From the NCBI GenBank assembly GCA_030278955.1, contig JAOANR010000008.1, positions 38,386,148 through 38,450,147 on the forward strand: a DNA stretch of 64,000 nucleotides, written 5' to 3'. Both the position numbers and the translations under genes were made by a program. The notes beneath the pieces are model-generated. The model made no database searches. It was given only the letters and a program-made list of their open reading frames with translations, and was not told the DNA's origin. Shown here piece by piece: positions 45,561 to 56,516 of this stretch. Every line of letters begins with the position of its first letter. Position 1 is the stretch's first letter. Source of the DNA: Hygrophila difformis (taxonomy: Eukaryota > Streptophyta > Magnoliopsida > Lamiales > Acanthaceae).

Positions 45561-48500
45561 GAGGTAAGTTCCACATGCTCTCTTGTCTTGATGTATATTT
45601 GCGTGGAGGCCTATCACATGTGTCAATATTTTGGGATTTCTGAAATACATGGTAGATGTGGAACTGAATTTCCTGCTAGACTTGTCCCTGTTGATCTTGC
45701 TGAATTTGTGCATGTATAGTGATTTCGTGCTTTTGACATGTATTTCTGATAACATGAATTCCAGCTAAATCACTTGTCTCCACACTGTTTTCCATTGCAT
45801 GACTTTGACATAACATAAAAATAGTACTCTAGCTAGATCACTTATCTCCACCTTGTTTTGTCATGGCATGACTTCGACATAGAGATGATTCTAGCTAGAC
45901 TAGTTATCTCTTGTTATTGCCTTTCATGATTTCGACATAGGATTTAGAGAACGTAGCCTACCATGACATAGGACTTAGCTAACCTAGTGTCGCTTCCTTA
46001 GTCATCCCACGCTTTGCTCATGACATAGGATCTAGTAGACGACACCACTCCGGCCGCCACTCCCTTGGCTCAGGCCGCCACTCATCATTTATCCGGATCA
46101 TCATCGGCCGCCACTCAGGGGCCTCCAGTCCCATCAGTTCAGGCCGCCATTTCATCCGCTCTGGCCGCCACCCCCTTGACAGGGTTTGCTGCTTCATCGT
46201 CTCGTGGCATGGCTTTTCAGGTTTTGAACTCTTTCCTTAGGTTCAACAAGCTTGTCTAGGTTCACCAGGTTTACCTCATAATGGCTCACCTCTAAACCTT
46301 CGTGATATAGGATGTTGCCAGATCCGTCCCTCCCTTAAACAATAAGACCGCCACTGCCAGCGTCCAAAACCCCTTCCAGGCCGCCACTTCGGCTTCCCCC
46401 ATGACTCAGGTTCATTTTGCTTTATCTTCTCCTTTAAGGTGGCCTTTGTCTTCGTCGTTTAATCCCGGTTGTTTGCTTTACTACAGAGTCCGCTTATTCC
46501 GGATTCTGATGATGAGTTTCCCGATGCTGATCGTCGTGAGTCGGAGCCTTTTTTGCGGCCGTTTCATAGTACGACTGCGCACGCGGATGTAGCCAAGGAT
46601 TTTTTATCATGCCGTCTTCCAATTACTAAAGCTGCATTTACGACTGCCTTCGTGTCTCAGACTAAGGCCATTCGATCTCACCAGAGTGGCCTTACTTCTT
46701 CCAACTCGAGGGTCAACGTTGATGATGATAGTAATCTAGGTAAGTACATTGCATGGATGGAGAGGATGAGTGGTCGTGCTCCTGAGTGGGCTGCCTGGGG
46801 TATTGAGGAGGCTATCACACTTTCTACCAGGCCAGTAGTAGTACATCACCGCTTGATCTATTATCTGATGGGTTTTTGGAATTCCTCGGTCAATGCTTTC
46901 CAGTTCCCTTGCGGCTTCATTGGTCCTACTCTTCTCGATGTCGCGATGATCACAGGACTTCGCATAGATGGAGCCGAGCTTACACATTCGGGTGTTGATG
47001 ATCCCGCACTTGGTTCATCCATTTGTCCTCCGGGCAAGTTGGCCAGACGATATGCGGCATATATTGACCATAATATGACTACAGTAGATTCTGCATCTAC
47101 ACGGGATGAGCATGTGGCTTTCCTCTTGATGTGGTTTAGCCGATTCATCATATGCACTAGTGCTCGTACCGTTTTGCGCACTGCCCTCCCTCTCGTTCTA
47201 GCTATCATGAGTCCGGAGTCTCGAGCTACGGGCTCCTATTTCCTTGGCACCCTATTCAGTGGCATGGCCAAGGCGTCCGGCATGTTAGCTAGTGGACGGG
47301 ATCCTGCTACCACGGCCTTCGGACCATTCTGGTTTCTGCAGTTATGGGTCCAGTTGTACTTTCCCCAGCTGTTTGTCCGTGTATCTCGCCCTGGTCCGAG
47401 GGATGTGACAGATGGTCTTCCGCTAGGTAGGATATTGGCCGCCGATTCGGTGAGGATTGGCAGAGACACTCTCCTACGATGGGATAGTCTGAGGATCATC
47501 CGTTGGTGTTATCATTATCGGCCATCCTATCATGACCTCTACGTGTATGCCCCCATTGGCCGATTGCTCTCCACTCTTCTATGTAGGCCCGACCGGCCGC
47601 ACGGCCTTTACGGAGAGAATACCTGGAATATTAGTATGAAGCCTCATATGCTCTTGAGCGGGCTTCATCCACATACAGCTGAGCCGTACTGTCCTCAGTT
47701 ATTAGCTCGTCAGTTCGGCTGCCACCTCGGGCTTCCTCGCCGAGTGATATGGCCTGCTCCTTTTAGCCGTGACGCGAGATTGACACTTACGGATGCTGCG
47801 ATTACGGCGATACTGGCTTTCTCGTCCCGTTTGACGCATTCCAGTTATTTGCCGTTTACTCCTACGTGGTCACTTGCTGCCGGCTTTATGGCGTGGTGGA
47901 CGCCCTATATCACTTCTATCTTGCCGCTACATAATGAGCTTACGTCCCGTTTTGGAGGTCCGCTGCGTGATTCCTCCTCACAGCGATCCCGTACTGTGGC
48001 CACTTCTTCTTCCCGTAAGCGTCGAAGAGGTACGTCAGACTCTATTTTCCTATCCATACTGCATATCTTACGCAGGTACTTAAACGTTGTTTTTCTGTCC
48101 ACAGTTGATGATGAGACGAGTGACGAGGACGTTCCAGTTAGTGACGGGAGTGACGAGGACGTCCCAGTTAGTGACGGGCGTTCTAGTTCGGATGAGGAGG
48201 AGACGAGTTCTAGTGATGAGGAGGCACATTCTGGTGAGGAGGGTCATGCGGGTGACATGGACGACGACGAGCATGAGGAGGATGAGTCTGATGATCCTGC
48301 AGAGACTGCGGATGATTGCGGCCAGGCGGATGACCCTATTGATGACGTTCCCGTGGCCGTCGATGCCTGGTACTCTTCTTCTTTAGGTAGATCTTCTGAG
48401 TCTACGGAAGAGATGTTAGCTCGTGCTGACTACATCATTCTTCATGGCCATGATGATCCTAGGTATCAGACTAGCGCCACGGTGACTGGCACTGATGATC

Positions 48501-49811
48501 CTATGACTAATGTTGCTGATCAGGTATGTTTCTCTACTTTAGATTTTTACTCTTTATTGCTTCTGATACTGTAACAACATTCCTCTTGGTTGGTGCAGAT
48601 GGATCCACATTCCCCTAGGACAAATGATGCAGTTGGCTTAGCTGACCACACGTTGGCCTCTCAGGTATTTTTGAGTTGCGTCTTCACCTATTCATATTTT
48701 GATTAAACTAGGTGCTTTGAGGATATTCGCCCTCCAGCTTCCTGCAGATACTACTCAGACTGCAGACCGCGTTTCCGAGACTATTCAGACTGACCCTTCG
48801 GTGATTCCTCAGGTATTCTTTACTGATTTATGTCACCTCTTGTTTTCTTCCTGAAGGACATGTTCTAAAGATCTCCCTTTCCAGATTCCCCTAGACCAGG
48901 CGGGTCGCCCTACTACTGTTGCTCCTATTACTTCAGCTGATGCGGTCGTGCTGCCTCCTCTGGTATGTCTCATTTCAGCTTGCATGGTTATAAGATTTTC
49001 TTCGCATATACTCATGTGAAGCTACCCTCAGGTACCCGCGGTTCCTCTCCCGATTCCGGTGACCTCTTTGTCTTCTGGTCCTCAGGTACCCGGCTTGGTT
49101 GATGGAGTTATCAGTTCGTCGTGTGAGGCGTTCGACCGCCTCTTGTCCACCCATACCGATCTCCTTTCCACCGAGGTGGTTTCTAGTCTAGATCGCCTGC
49201 TGGATGATGTTGCCGCAGTTCCTGCATTTGCTGAGGATGCTGACTTCCTTGGATTCTCAGAGCTCATCTCTGACCTATCCATTGCCTACCCTGCCTTTAG
49301 CAGCTCCGCGGATCAGTCCGCCCAGGAGCTGACGCTGCTTGATGACCTCGAGGCGCGACATCGTGACCTTTGTTCTCAGATGGATGTTCTCCGCCCCCAG
49401 CGCGATCAGTTGATTGTTGATCGCGAAGTTAGAGAGAGCCGCAGATCCCATCTTGAGGGGTTTATTACACGAGCAGAGCACGATATTGAGGAGGCAGAGC
49501 GTATCATTTTGGAGAGGAGGAGCGCCATTCAGGGAGCTAGGGAGGAGCTAGCTTCACTGGAGCCTGCCTTAGCCGACATTTCCTCCCGAGCTACTGAGGT
49601 GGGGACTGCCTACGATCGCTTAGCCGCAGACGAGAGCGATTTATCGACTGAGTTGTCGGGAGTTCGGACTCGTCGGCTTCGACTATCCGTTCGTGCTCGC
49701 GCTTCCGCGACCGCACTTCATCGCCTGACGGATATTTTTGGGCGTACTCGTGATCGGTGGGCCCTCATGCGTCGGCGCATATTGGGCGATGGGACGCAGC
49801 CTCCCGTTTAG
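45270..49811 (+). CDS. Antisense PMD-coiled-coil gene, element 3 inverted copy; nine inferred exons
   Basis: Exons inferred from GT-AG sites and frame: 45270-45563, 46029-46220, 46311-46409, 46487-48029, 48105-48523, 48599-48664, 48738-48812, 48885-48962, 49032-49811 (stop TAG 49809-49811). Phases agree at every joint, all phase 0 except intron 4, giving about 1,180 codons. Exons 2-3 are Ala/Pro/Ser-rich with QAAT motifs. Exon 4 is the PMD domain (YLMGFWNSSVNAFQFPCGF, LDVAMITGLRIDG, LARQFGCHLGLP). It ends in a basic NLS-like RKRRRV spanning intron 4. Exon 5 is Asp/Glu/Ser-rich. Exon 9 is a heptad-like coiled coil (LEARHRDLCSQMDVLRPQRD to about 49700). No lesion was seen. The start codon is uncertain: other ATGs at 45008 and 45064 are in other frames. 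PMD proteins of the host act in TE silencing; the function here is unknown. Confidence 0.8.
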
Positions 49812-49948
49812 TTTCTAGCACTGCTTTTCAGTACACTTCTGGGTCAGCCCATCGGCCTTGTGATGGGCAGTTTCTGCTTTTGCTTTGGGATATTATGGCT
49901 ACTTTTGGCCGAACTTGTGATTGGCCACTTTGGATGTACTCATGTTTC

Positions 49949-51790
49949 TTACTCAGATTCCCATACTGATGGATAGAACATTTTGAGATATTTTGCGTTT
50001 ATGCTTTGTTTATGTTCTTGACCATCAATATCCATTAGTTTATATGCACCATTAATCAACCTTTGCGTAACAATGAACGGCCCTTCCCAATTTGGAGACC
50101 ACTTGCCTGTCTCATTGTCTCGCACCCCCGAGGGTAGAATCACCTTCCATACTAAGTCTCCCTCGCTAAAGGCTTTGCCTCGAACTCTCTTGTCATAATG
50201 TCTCGCCATCCTCATCTTTTGGCGACGGATATTTTCCAGAGCGGTAAGCTTGTCGCCATCTGCTGTCTCCAACTCTTGCAACATGGCCTTTTCATACTCA
50301 GCTAAGTCTAAGTGATGCTGTTGGGCCACTCTTAGAGAGGGGACCGTGATCTCCAAAGGCAGAACGGCGTCATGACCATATGTCAGGTAATATGGTGTGA
50401 AGCCAGTGGAGGTGGACTTAGCATTCCGGTAAGCCCATAGGACTTCCGACAGAGCGTCATGCCACTTTCTTGGTTTCTCACCTACCGCCTTCTTGATCAT
50501 ATTTATCAAGATTTTATTGGTGGCCTCCGCTTGACCGTTTGCTTGGGGGTAATACGGAGTGGAGTGGTATATGCGAATCCCGAATTGTCTGGCAAAGGCT
50601 AAGAACTTTTCGCCGGTGAACACAGTTCCTTAATCCGCAGTGATTGTTTGAGGAATTCCAAATCGATGTATGAGCTCAGTTATGAACTTAATTACATCAT
50701 TTTGATCTATCTTCCTCATTGGCCATGCTTCCACCCATTTGGTAAAGTAATCAGTGGCCACTAGTATGAATGTGTGGTTCTTAGACGACGGCGGGTGAAT
50801 TTTTCCAATGATGTCCATCCCCCAGCCACGAAATGGGCAAGGCTTGATGACTGTGTGTAACTCTTCCGCTGGTACTCTCTGAATTGGCCCATGTTTCTGG
50901 CAAGCCTCGCAACCTCGGGCATAGACGATGCAGTCTTCCATGATGGTTGGCCAAAAATATCCATGACGATGAATACTCCATCTCATGCTAGGTCCTGCTC
51001 GATGGGAGCCGCATATCCCCTCGTGAACTTCTCCCATTACCAACTTAGCCTCCTCGGGACCTATACACTTGAGCAGTAATCCATCGACCGCCCTTCGGAA
51101 TAACTCACCATCTATCAGTGTGTATCGTAAAGATTTGATTTTTAGCGAGCTGTCCCCTCCAGATGACGGGTCCTCGAGGTATCGTGTGATTTCAGTCCTC
51201 CAGTCATCGTTGGAATGTTGGGGTTGGACTCCTCCTCGGTCTCCAGACTCATCCGTGATGGCGGCAATGCATGGTGCCCCCTAGGGCGACTAGACTGCCA
51301 GCCTGAAGCCAGTTGGGCGGCTTCGTTAGCCTCTTGATTTTGACTTCTAGGAATGTGGGTGATGGTAACATCCGAAAATTTGGATAAGAGTTCCAATGCT
51401 GTCTCGTGGCATTTGACTAGCCTTGGACTCTTGCATTCATATTCTCCTGTTAGCTATTTCAGGATGACCTCGGAGTCTCCAAAAATGGTAATGGATTTCG
51501 CACCCTTGAGTAATGCTGTCTCTAGGCCAAATATTAAAGCCTCATACTCCGCTTGATTGTTGGTGGTGCCTGGTTCCAGCTCTCGAGCGAGCTTCCAATG
51601 TTGTCCCAAAGGGCTAGTGATCGTAATGCCGGCTCCGGAGCCGCTACTCGCACACGATCCATCAAAGGTCAATTCCCAAGGCTCAAATCCGATGAAGGAT
51701 GCCTCTTTGGGATCCTCTGGCATTGTTGATGAGGGATGCTGAGCTAGGAAATCAGCTAAGGCTTGTCCCCTAACAGCTTTTTGAGGGACG
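49949..51790 (-). pseudogene. RNase H and integrase of the inverted copy
   Basis: Same domains as 37291-39122, in mirror. Lesions: a TAA at 50630-50632 (CAA in copy 1) between the DDE residues, one G missing from a run near 51280 (five instead of six), and a TAG at 51454-51456 (CAG in copy 1) in RNase H. The A-run at about 51773-51778 has the shorter, in-frame form, so RT and RNase H remain joined here. Confidence 0.85.
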
Positions 51791-53366
51791 TGTACCAGAG
51801 TGAAGGGACTAATCTTCATAGCCCATTTAGCCTGGCGACCCTTCAGTGCTGGCTTATGCAGGAGTGTTCTTACCAATTCGAATGGAGCTACCACTTGGAC
51901 TGTTCTTGGCAGCATGTAATGTTCCAATTTACTGCAAGAGTATACCAAGGCGTAACATAGTTTCTCCAATGCAGTATATCTTACCTCTGGTCCTTGTAGG
52001 GTCTTGCTGAGGTAATAGATAGCCCTTTCCCTGCCATCTTCATCATCTTGTGCAAGTAGACATCCGATGGATTCTTCGGAGGCTGACACGTATAGCTTTA
52101 GAGGTATTCCCTGCCTCGGTGGTACTAGCACCGGAGGATTGCTTAACGCTTTCTTTATTTCTTCGAAGGCCGCTTGATGCTCGGCTGTCCATGAAAATAT
52201 CTCGTTCTTTCTTCCTTTAAGTAAGGTAGTGAACGCCTTCATCTTCCCAGCTGCATTAGCAATGAATCTCCTTAAGAAATTGATTTTGCCAATCAGTGAT
52301 TGTAGTTCTTTGAGGTTAGATGGCGCGCGGGCTTCTAAGATGGCCTTGGCCTTGTTGTGATCTACCTCGATACCTCTTTCATGCACAAGGAAACCTAAGA
52401 AGTTCCCTGCTGCCACTCCGAAGGCACACTTAGCTGGATTGATTTTCAATCCATGTTGCCTCATTCGAATGAATGCGTTCTCCAGATGGGCCAAGTGCTG
52501 GCCGAATTCACATGACTTGACTACGATGTCATCAATGTAAACTTCAAGTGTGTGGCCAATTAGATCATGAAAAATCATGTTCATGGCCCTTTGATATGTT
52601 GCTCCGGCATTCTTCAAGCGAAAAGGCATGACCACCCATTCGAAGATGCCGACTGGTCCTGGGCAACGAAAAGCAGTTTTATGTAATCAGATTCAGAAAT
52701 GAAGATTTGATTGTACCCTGAATAACCATCCATTAATGACAAAAATTTGTAGCCGGCGGCCGCATCAACAAGCATATCGGCCATAGGCATTACATACTCA
52801 TCCTTAGGTGTAGCCAAGTTTAAATTTCTAAAATCTATACAGACTCTTAATTGACCATTTTTCTTCACAACAGGTACAATATTTGCAAGCCACTCTACAT
52901 AGCGACACGTTCTAATGTAACCTGCTCTAAGAAGCTTTTCAATCTCGGCCTTTATCTTTGGGATGGTGTCTGGATCAAAACGTCTAGGCGGTTGCTTGTG
53001 AGGTCTGAACTCAGGATGGGTTGGCAACTTGTGCTCCACTAGTTCTCTTGATAATCCTGGCATATCTGTATACTGCCACGCAAAACAGTCTTTGTATTTC
53101 TGGATCAGCTCCACTAGTTGGTGCCGCTCCTCCTCGGGCAATGAAGCGCTTACCTTGGTGAGTTTTGGCTCAGCATTAGTTCCAAGGTTGATGTCCACAA
53201 GGGATTCCTTAGCTTCCGGACTAGGCAATGTCCGCTTCACAGGGGATGGCCATTCAGATGGCCTTGTATCAGTTAGACTCTTGGACTTGTCTTCGGCACC
53301 CATCATCATCTCAGTGGTGGCGAGCCGCTGCAGCAAATCTTTATAGATGTCTTGGCTATTCATCAT
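51770..53366 (-). pseudogene. Reverse transcriptase of the inverted copy
   Basis: ATG at 53366 overlaps the protease stop as in copy 1. A one-base deletion near 52685 (between ISESD and KTAFRCPG) shifts the frame; downstream of it VYIDDIVVKS and the remainder are intact and continue into RNase H. One substitution replaces Gly by Arg in the MPFGLKNAG motif (MPFRLKNAG). Confidence 0.85.
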
Positions 53367-54516
53367 GTGGAGTCTGAGGATTCGGGTCGGCCGGATGTAG
53401 CTTGAAGCCGCTGGAAGTGAAGTCGATGGACTCGAAGTCTAAGTCCACACCAATCAAAGCCGATGCTGGCTGGACATCCTCTAAGTAGAAGACTGCCTCA
53501 TCGTTGTTGCGGTCGTGTGCTATGAAGGGCTGAGGATCTGCTTCCACCAGTTCCACTTGATCATCATTCCAGATAAGCAGCTGTTGGTGTAAGGTGGATG
53601 GCACACATTGTGCCATGTGAATCCAATCGCGTCCTAGTAATACTGAGTAGCAAGTTTTTGACTTTACCACGAAGAAGGCCACTTTGATCGTCTTGGACCC
53701 TACAGTGACGTCGGCTGTTATGAATCCTGCTGGTTGAGTGGCTTCTCCCACAAAGCTGCACATCCTGACCCTGGTGGGGATGAGGTCCTTCTCACTCTTG
53801 CCGATCTTCCTCAAAGTGGACATTGGCATCACGTTTGCTGCTGCCCCATTGTCGACGAATACCCTACTCACCGGCCGCCCATCAATGTGAGCTTTGATAT
53901 ACAGAGGTTTCAACTGCCTGGTTTGAGACACTTCCGGTTTGGCGAACTGTGGAAACATTGGCCCTTGAACAAGCTGGCCACTTAATTCTTCGAATAGATT
54001 TCTGGTTGGATGAGAGAGTTCTGCTATCATCTCATCCATCTCCTCGATGAGCTTGGCGAACGATGGCTCTTCTTCGTCCCATATCTCAGACTCCGCATCA
54101 CTGACTTCCTCATCCGCCGCCAATCCCACGACTTGCATAGGCACCACAGGGTCTGATGGTTCCTCTTCTTGCTCATACTTGTAGCCTGCTTCCTTGAGTT
54201 CCTCTTCCAAACCGACCCAGAAAGCTTCATCCAAGTTGTTTAGCTCACCCTCCATGTTGGCTTCCTCATCGAGTTCCATGTTGTCCAACATATCGAGATC
54301 TTCCGTAATGACACCTACCGCGCTAATGCCGACTTTAGGCTTTTCTTGGTTAGCCCCCATAGCCGCTTCCACATCTTCGAGAGTGACCGCCCCGAAGCTG
54401 ACTTGTGTAACCTCACTGTTTGTCTGAACTCCAGATTCCACTTCTGTCTGTTTGGGTTCGTCTACACTCTTGCAATAAGCGAGGAACCCCTCATAGCTGT
54501 CGGGTTCGCTCCCCAG
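53356..54516 (-). CDS. Protease and gag end of the inverted copy
   Basis: An open frame from the truncation at 54516 to the TAG at 53356-53358. It includes the VDNGA protease active site and the same acidic linker as copy 1. The codon at the copy 1 TAA is GAA here, showing gag and protease share one frame. It is fused at its upstream end to an LTR fragment in opposite orientation, so it has no start. Confidence 0.8.
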   Translation of the reverse strand: MGSEPDSYEGFLAYCKSVDEPKQTEVESGVQTNSEVTQVSFGAVTLEDVEAAMGANQEKPKVGISAVGVITEDLDMLDNMELDEEANMEGELNNLDEAFWVGLEEELKEAGYKYEQEEEPSDPVVPMQVVGLAADEEVSDAESEIWDEEEPSFAKLIEEMDEMIAELSHPTRNLFEELSGQLVQGPMFPQFAKPEVSQTRQLKPLYIKAHIDGRPVSRVFVDNGAAANVMPMSTLRKIGKSEKDLIPTRVRMCSFVGEATQPAGFITADVTVGSKTIKVAFFVVKSKTCYSVLLGRDWIHMAQCVPSTLHQQLLIWNDDQVELVEADPQPFIAHDRNNDEAVFYLEDVQPASALIGVDLDFESIDFTSSGFKLHPADPNPQTPHDE

Positions 54517-56438
54517 TCAAATTCATAATAAAAGAGAGATCTTTCCTCCCAAGATTTTTCACTGTTAACAAATTGGCACGCCCAGTGGGACACGATTCAA
54601 GACCATATCTGCTTCAGTAGTGCATGCGTCTTAGATCCGGAAGAATCGTTGCCGATCTGACACAAGAATTTGAGAACATGTCTCTGCAAGACCAGACAGT
54701 CCAGCGCACATTGGATGAGAACGCCGGCGAGACGGCGAACATCACCTCACCACCGCAGGGGATAATGCAGATCCCCACTCTGTCGGAACAAATGCGGCTA
54801 TCGATGACCGAATCGATGTCCGAATTCATGCCTTTGCTTACAAGGCACTTGATGGACGTCCTTCGGCCCGCCATGGCCGACCAGACTAGCCAGATTTGCG
54901 GTTCCCTACGCGATGGAGGCCTCCCGTCATTCAATTCTACTATGGCACCTAGCACTCCGTATCCGGGACCTTCAGGAGGACAACACCGAATGTGGGGAAA
55001 CACACCAGGCCAGCCACCACTCCCGGACTCTGGAAGCGTGGCCAGTATGTTTCCACAGTCATACCAGACATCGTATACTTTCTCTACAGCGACACCCAGC
55101 ATGCCGAATTTGGGTCACGCGGCACCTCCCATGCCGGTATATGTTCCATCAAACCCGTTGATGGCAACCAGTGCCACACCAGGCTGCATGGCGGCCGGAC
55201 CTAGCATGGCACCCAGACAGGCGGCACCTCAGATGCCGAACATCCCAACTGCACCATATATGGCGGCTCCTCTCAACCCGGGTTGGATGCCACCAACCCT
55301 AGGGGGGCAGGCTACCCAGATAGGTGGAGTGATGGCGGCTCCTATGGTGCAGGCCGCCACTCCTATCCACGGGGCACAGGCCGCCACTCCTATCCACACA
55401 GGAGGACACGCTCCACAACCATGTGGAGCACCCACAACACCTGCTGCTGCGATGCCTCCTACGCAGGCACACGTGATTTCACCAGAGCTGCTCGCGGACA
55501 TGATGCAGCAGCACTTTGGAATCCAGTTAAAGCCGATGGAGCGGCCTACGTACCGGAAGCCATATCCGGCTTGGGTAGACACCATGCAACCCTATCCGAG
55601 GGGTTTCAAGATGCCGGACTTCACTTCCTTTTCGGGAGATGAGGGCAAATCTACAGTGGAACACATCGGGAGGTTCACTGCCCAGTGCGGGGAAGCAGCG
55701 GCCAATGACTGGCTGAAATTAAGACTGTTCAGCTCGTCTCTCACCGGACCTGCTTTCGCATGGTTTGCATCGTTGCGGCCTAACTCAATCCAGAATTGGG
55801 CTGATCTCAAATGGGCATTCCATGATAGGTTTTACACTCCGCTATCTCAGGTAAGCCTCACTGATCTCACTAATGCTAAACAGCATGCCGATGAGGCGGC
55901 AAGCTCTTTTATTGGTAGATTACAACGGCTGAAAGGCCGATGTTCCATAGCAATTCCTGAAAAAGAAATAGCCAATATTGCAGTGGCTAACATGTTGCCA
56001 AAACTAAAGGAGCATTTAATTGTGCAGGATGCAACTGACCTTGCCCAGCTGGCCGAGAGAGCGGCTCGCTTGGAAAAGTTCCTGGAGGAACAAGAAGGGA
56101 GACATCCTATACGTCGAGTCCACTTCGAGGAAGTGACACTCAGCGACGAGGAGGACGAACCAGTGGAAGTGGCTATTGCAGAACTAGTCCAGATAGCCAA
56201 GCCACACACCTGTGCTGCCCTTAAACCACCTAGACAAAGGGAAGCCAAGTATAAGCCCGAAGAGGACCTTTTCGACATGAGCAAGGCAGACCAAGTATTC
56301 GACGCCTTACTCAAAGATGGTATAATCAAGCTGCCTGAGGGGCAGAGGTTACCAGCGGCCGAGGAAATTCGGGGCCGATCGTTTTATTAGTGGCATAACT
56401 CATATACGCATAGCATTACCAAATGCCGGAGTTTTAAA
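54517..56438 (+). mobile_element. Third partial copy of element 3 (LTR end, PBS, gag)
   Basis: The last ~53 bases of a type A LTR (to 54570, ending CACTGTTAACA), PBS TGGCACGCCCAGTGGGAC at 54574-54591, then gag to 56438. The joint with the inverted copy is at 54516/54517. Its gag is diverged from copy 1 (for example a different Pro/Ala/Met-rich linker), so it derives from another family member. Confidence 0.88.
54624..56390 (+). pseudogene. Gag of the third copy, 3'-truncated
   Basis: Open for 588 codons from MRLRSGRI. It has the N-terminal acidic segment, a Pro/Ala/Met-rich linker with QAATPI repeats, the retrotransposon gag domain (LKLRLFSSSLTGPAFAW near 55720) and the acidic LSDEEDEPVEV segment. 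It stops at a TAG (56388-56390) exactly where copy 1 has the first Cys and Lys of the knuckle; the knuckle sequence continues after the stop and then breaks off at 56438. No pol follows. Confidence 0.85.
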
Positions 56439-56516
56439 CGAGGAAGTCTTTTATCCCGATTAATTCGACGCCTTTTTTCAATTGGAACATTAATAAAAGA
56501 GAAGTCTTACACAATT
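56439..56516. other. Filler DNA with inverted LTR-end copies
   Basis: Two pieces, 56444-56458 (aagtcttttatcccg) and 56489-56509, are reverse complements of the adjacent LTR end (56533-56561). The rest is unexplained. Confidence 0.8.

Larger units (their letters stand above)
44242..54516 (-). mobile_element. Tat-like element 3, inverted copy (arm 2), truncated in gag
   Basis: Reads right to left: gag C-terminal end (cut at 54516), protease, RT, RNase H, integrase, antisense PMD gene with leader and TATA box, PPT, 3' LTR. It lacks the 5' LTR, PBS and most of gag. It carries its own set of lesions in pol. Confidence 0.88.

Noticed and set aside
46736..48274. Open frames opposite the PMD main exon (and their mirrors at 40797-42335)
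   Set aside because: They are shadows of a well-supported coding exon, with no family resemblance and no start context.
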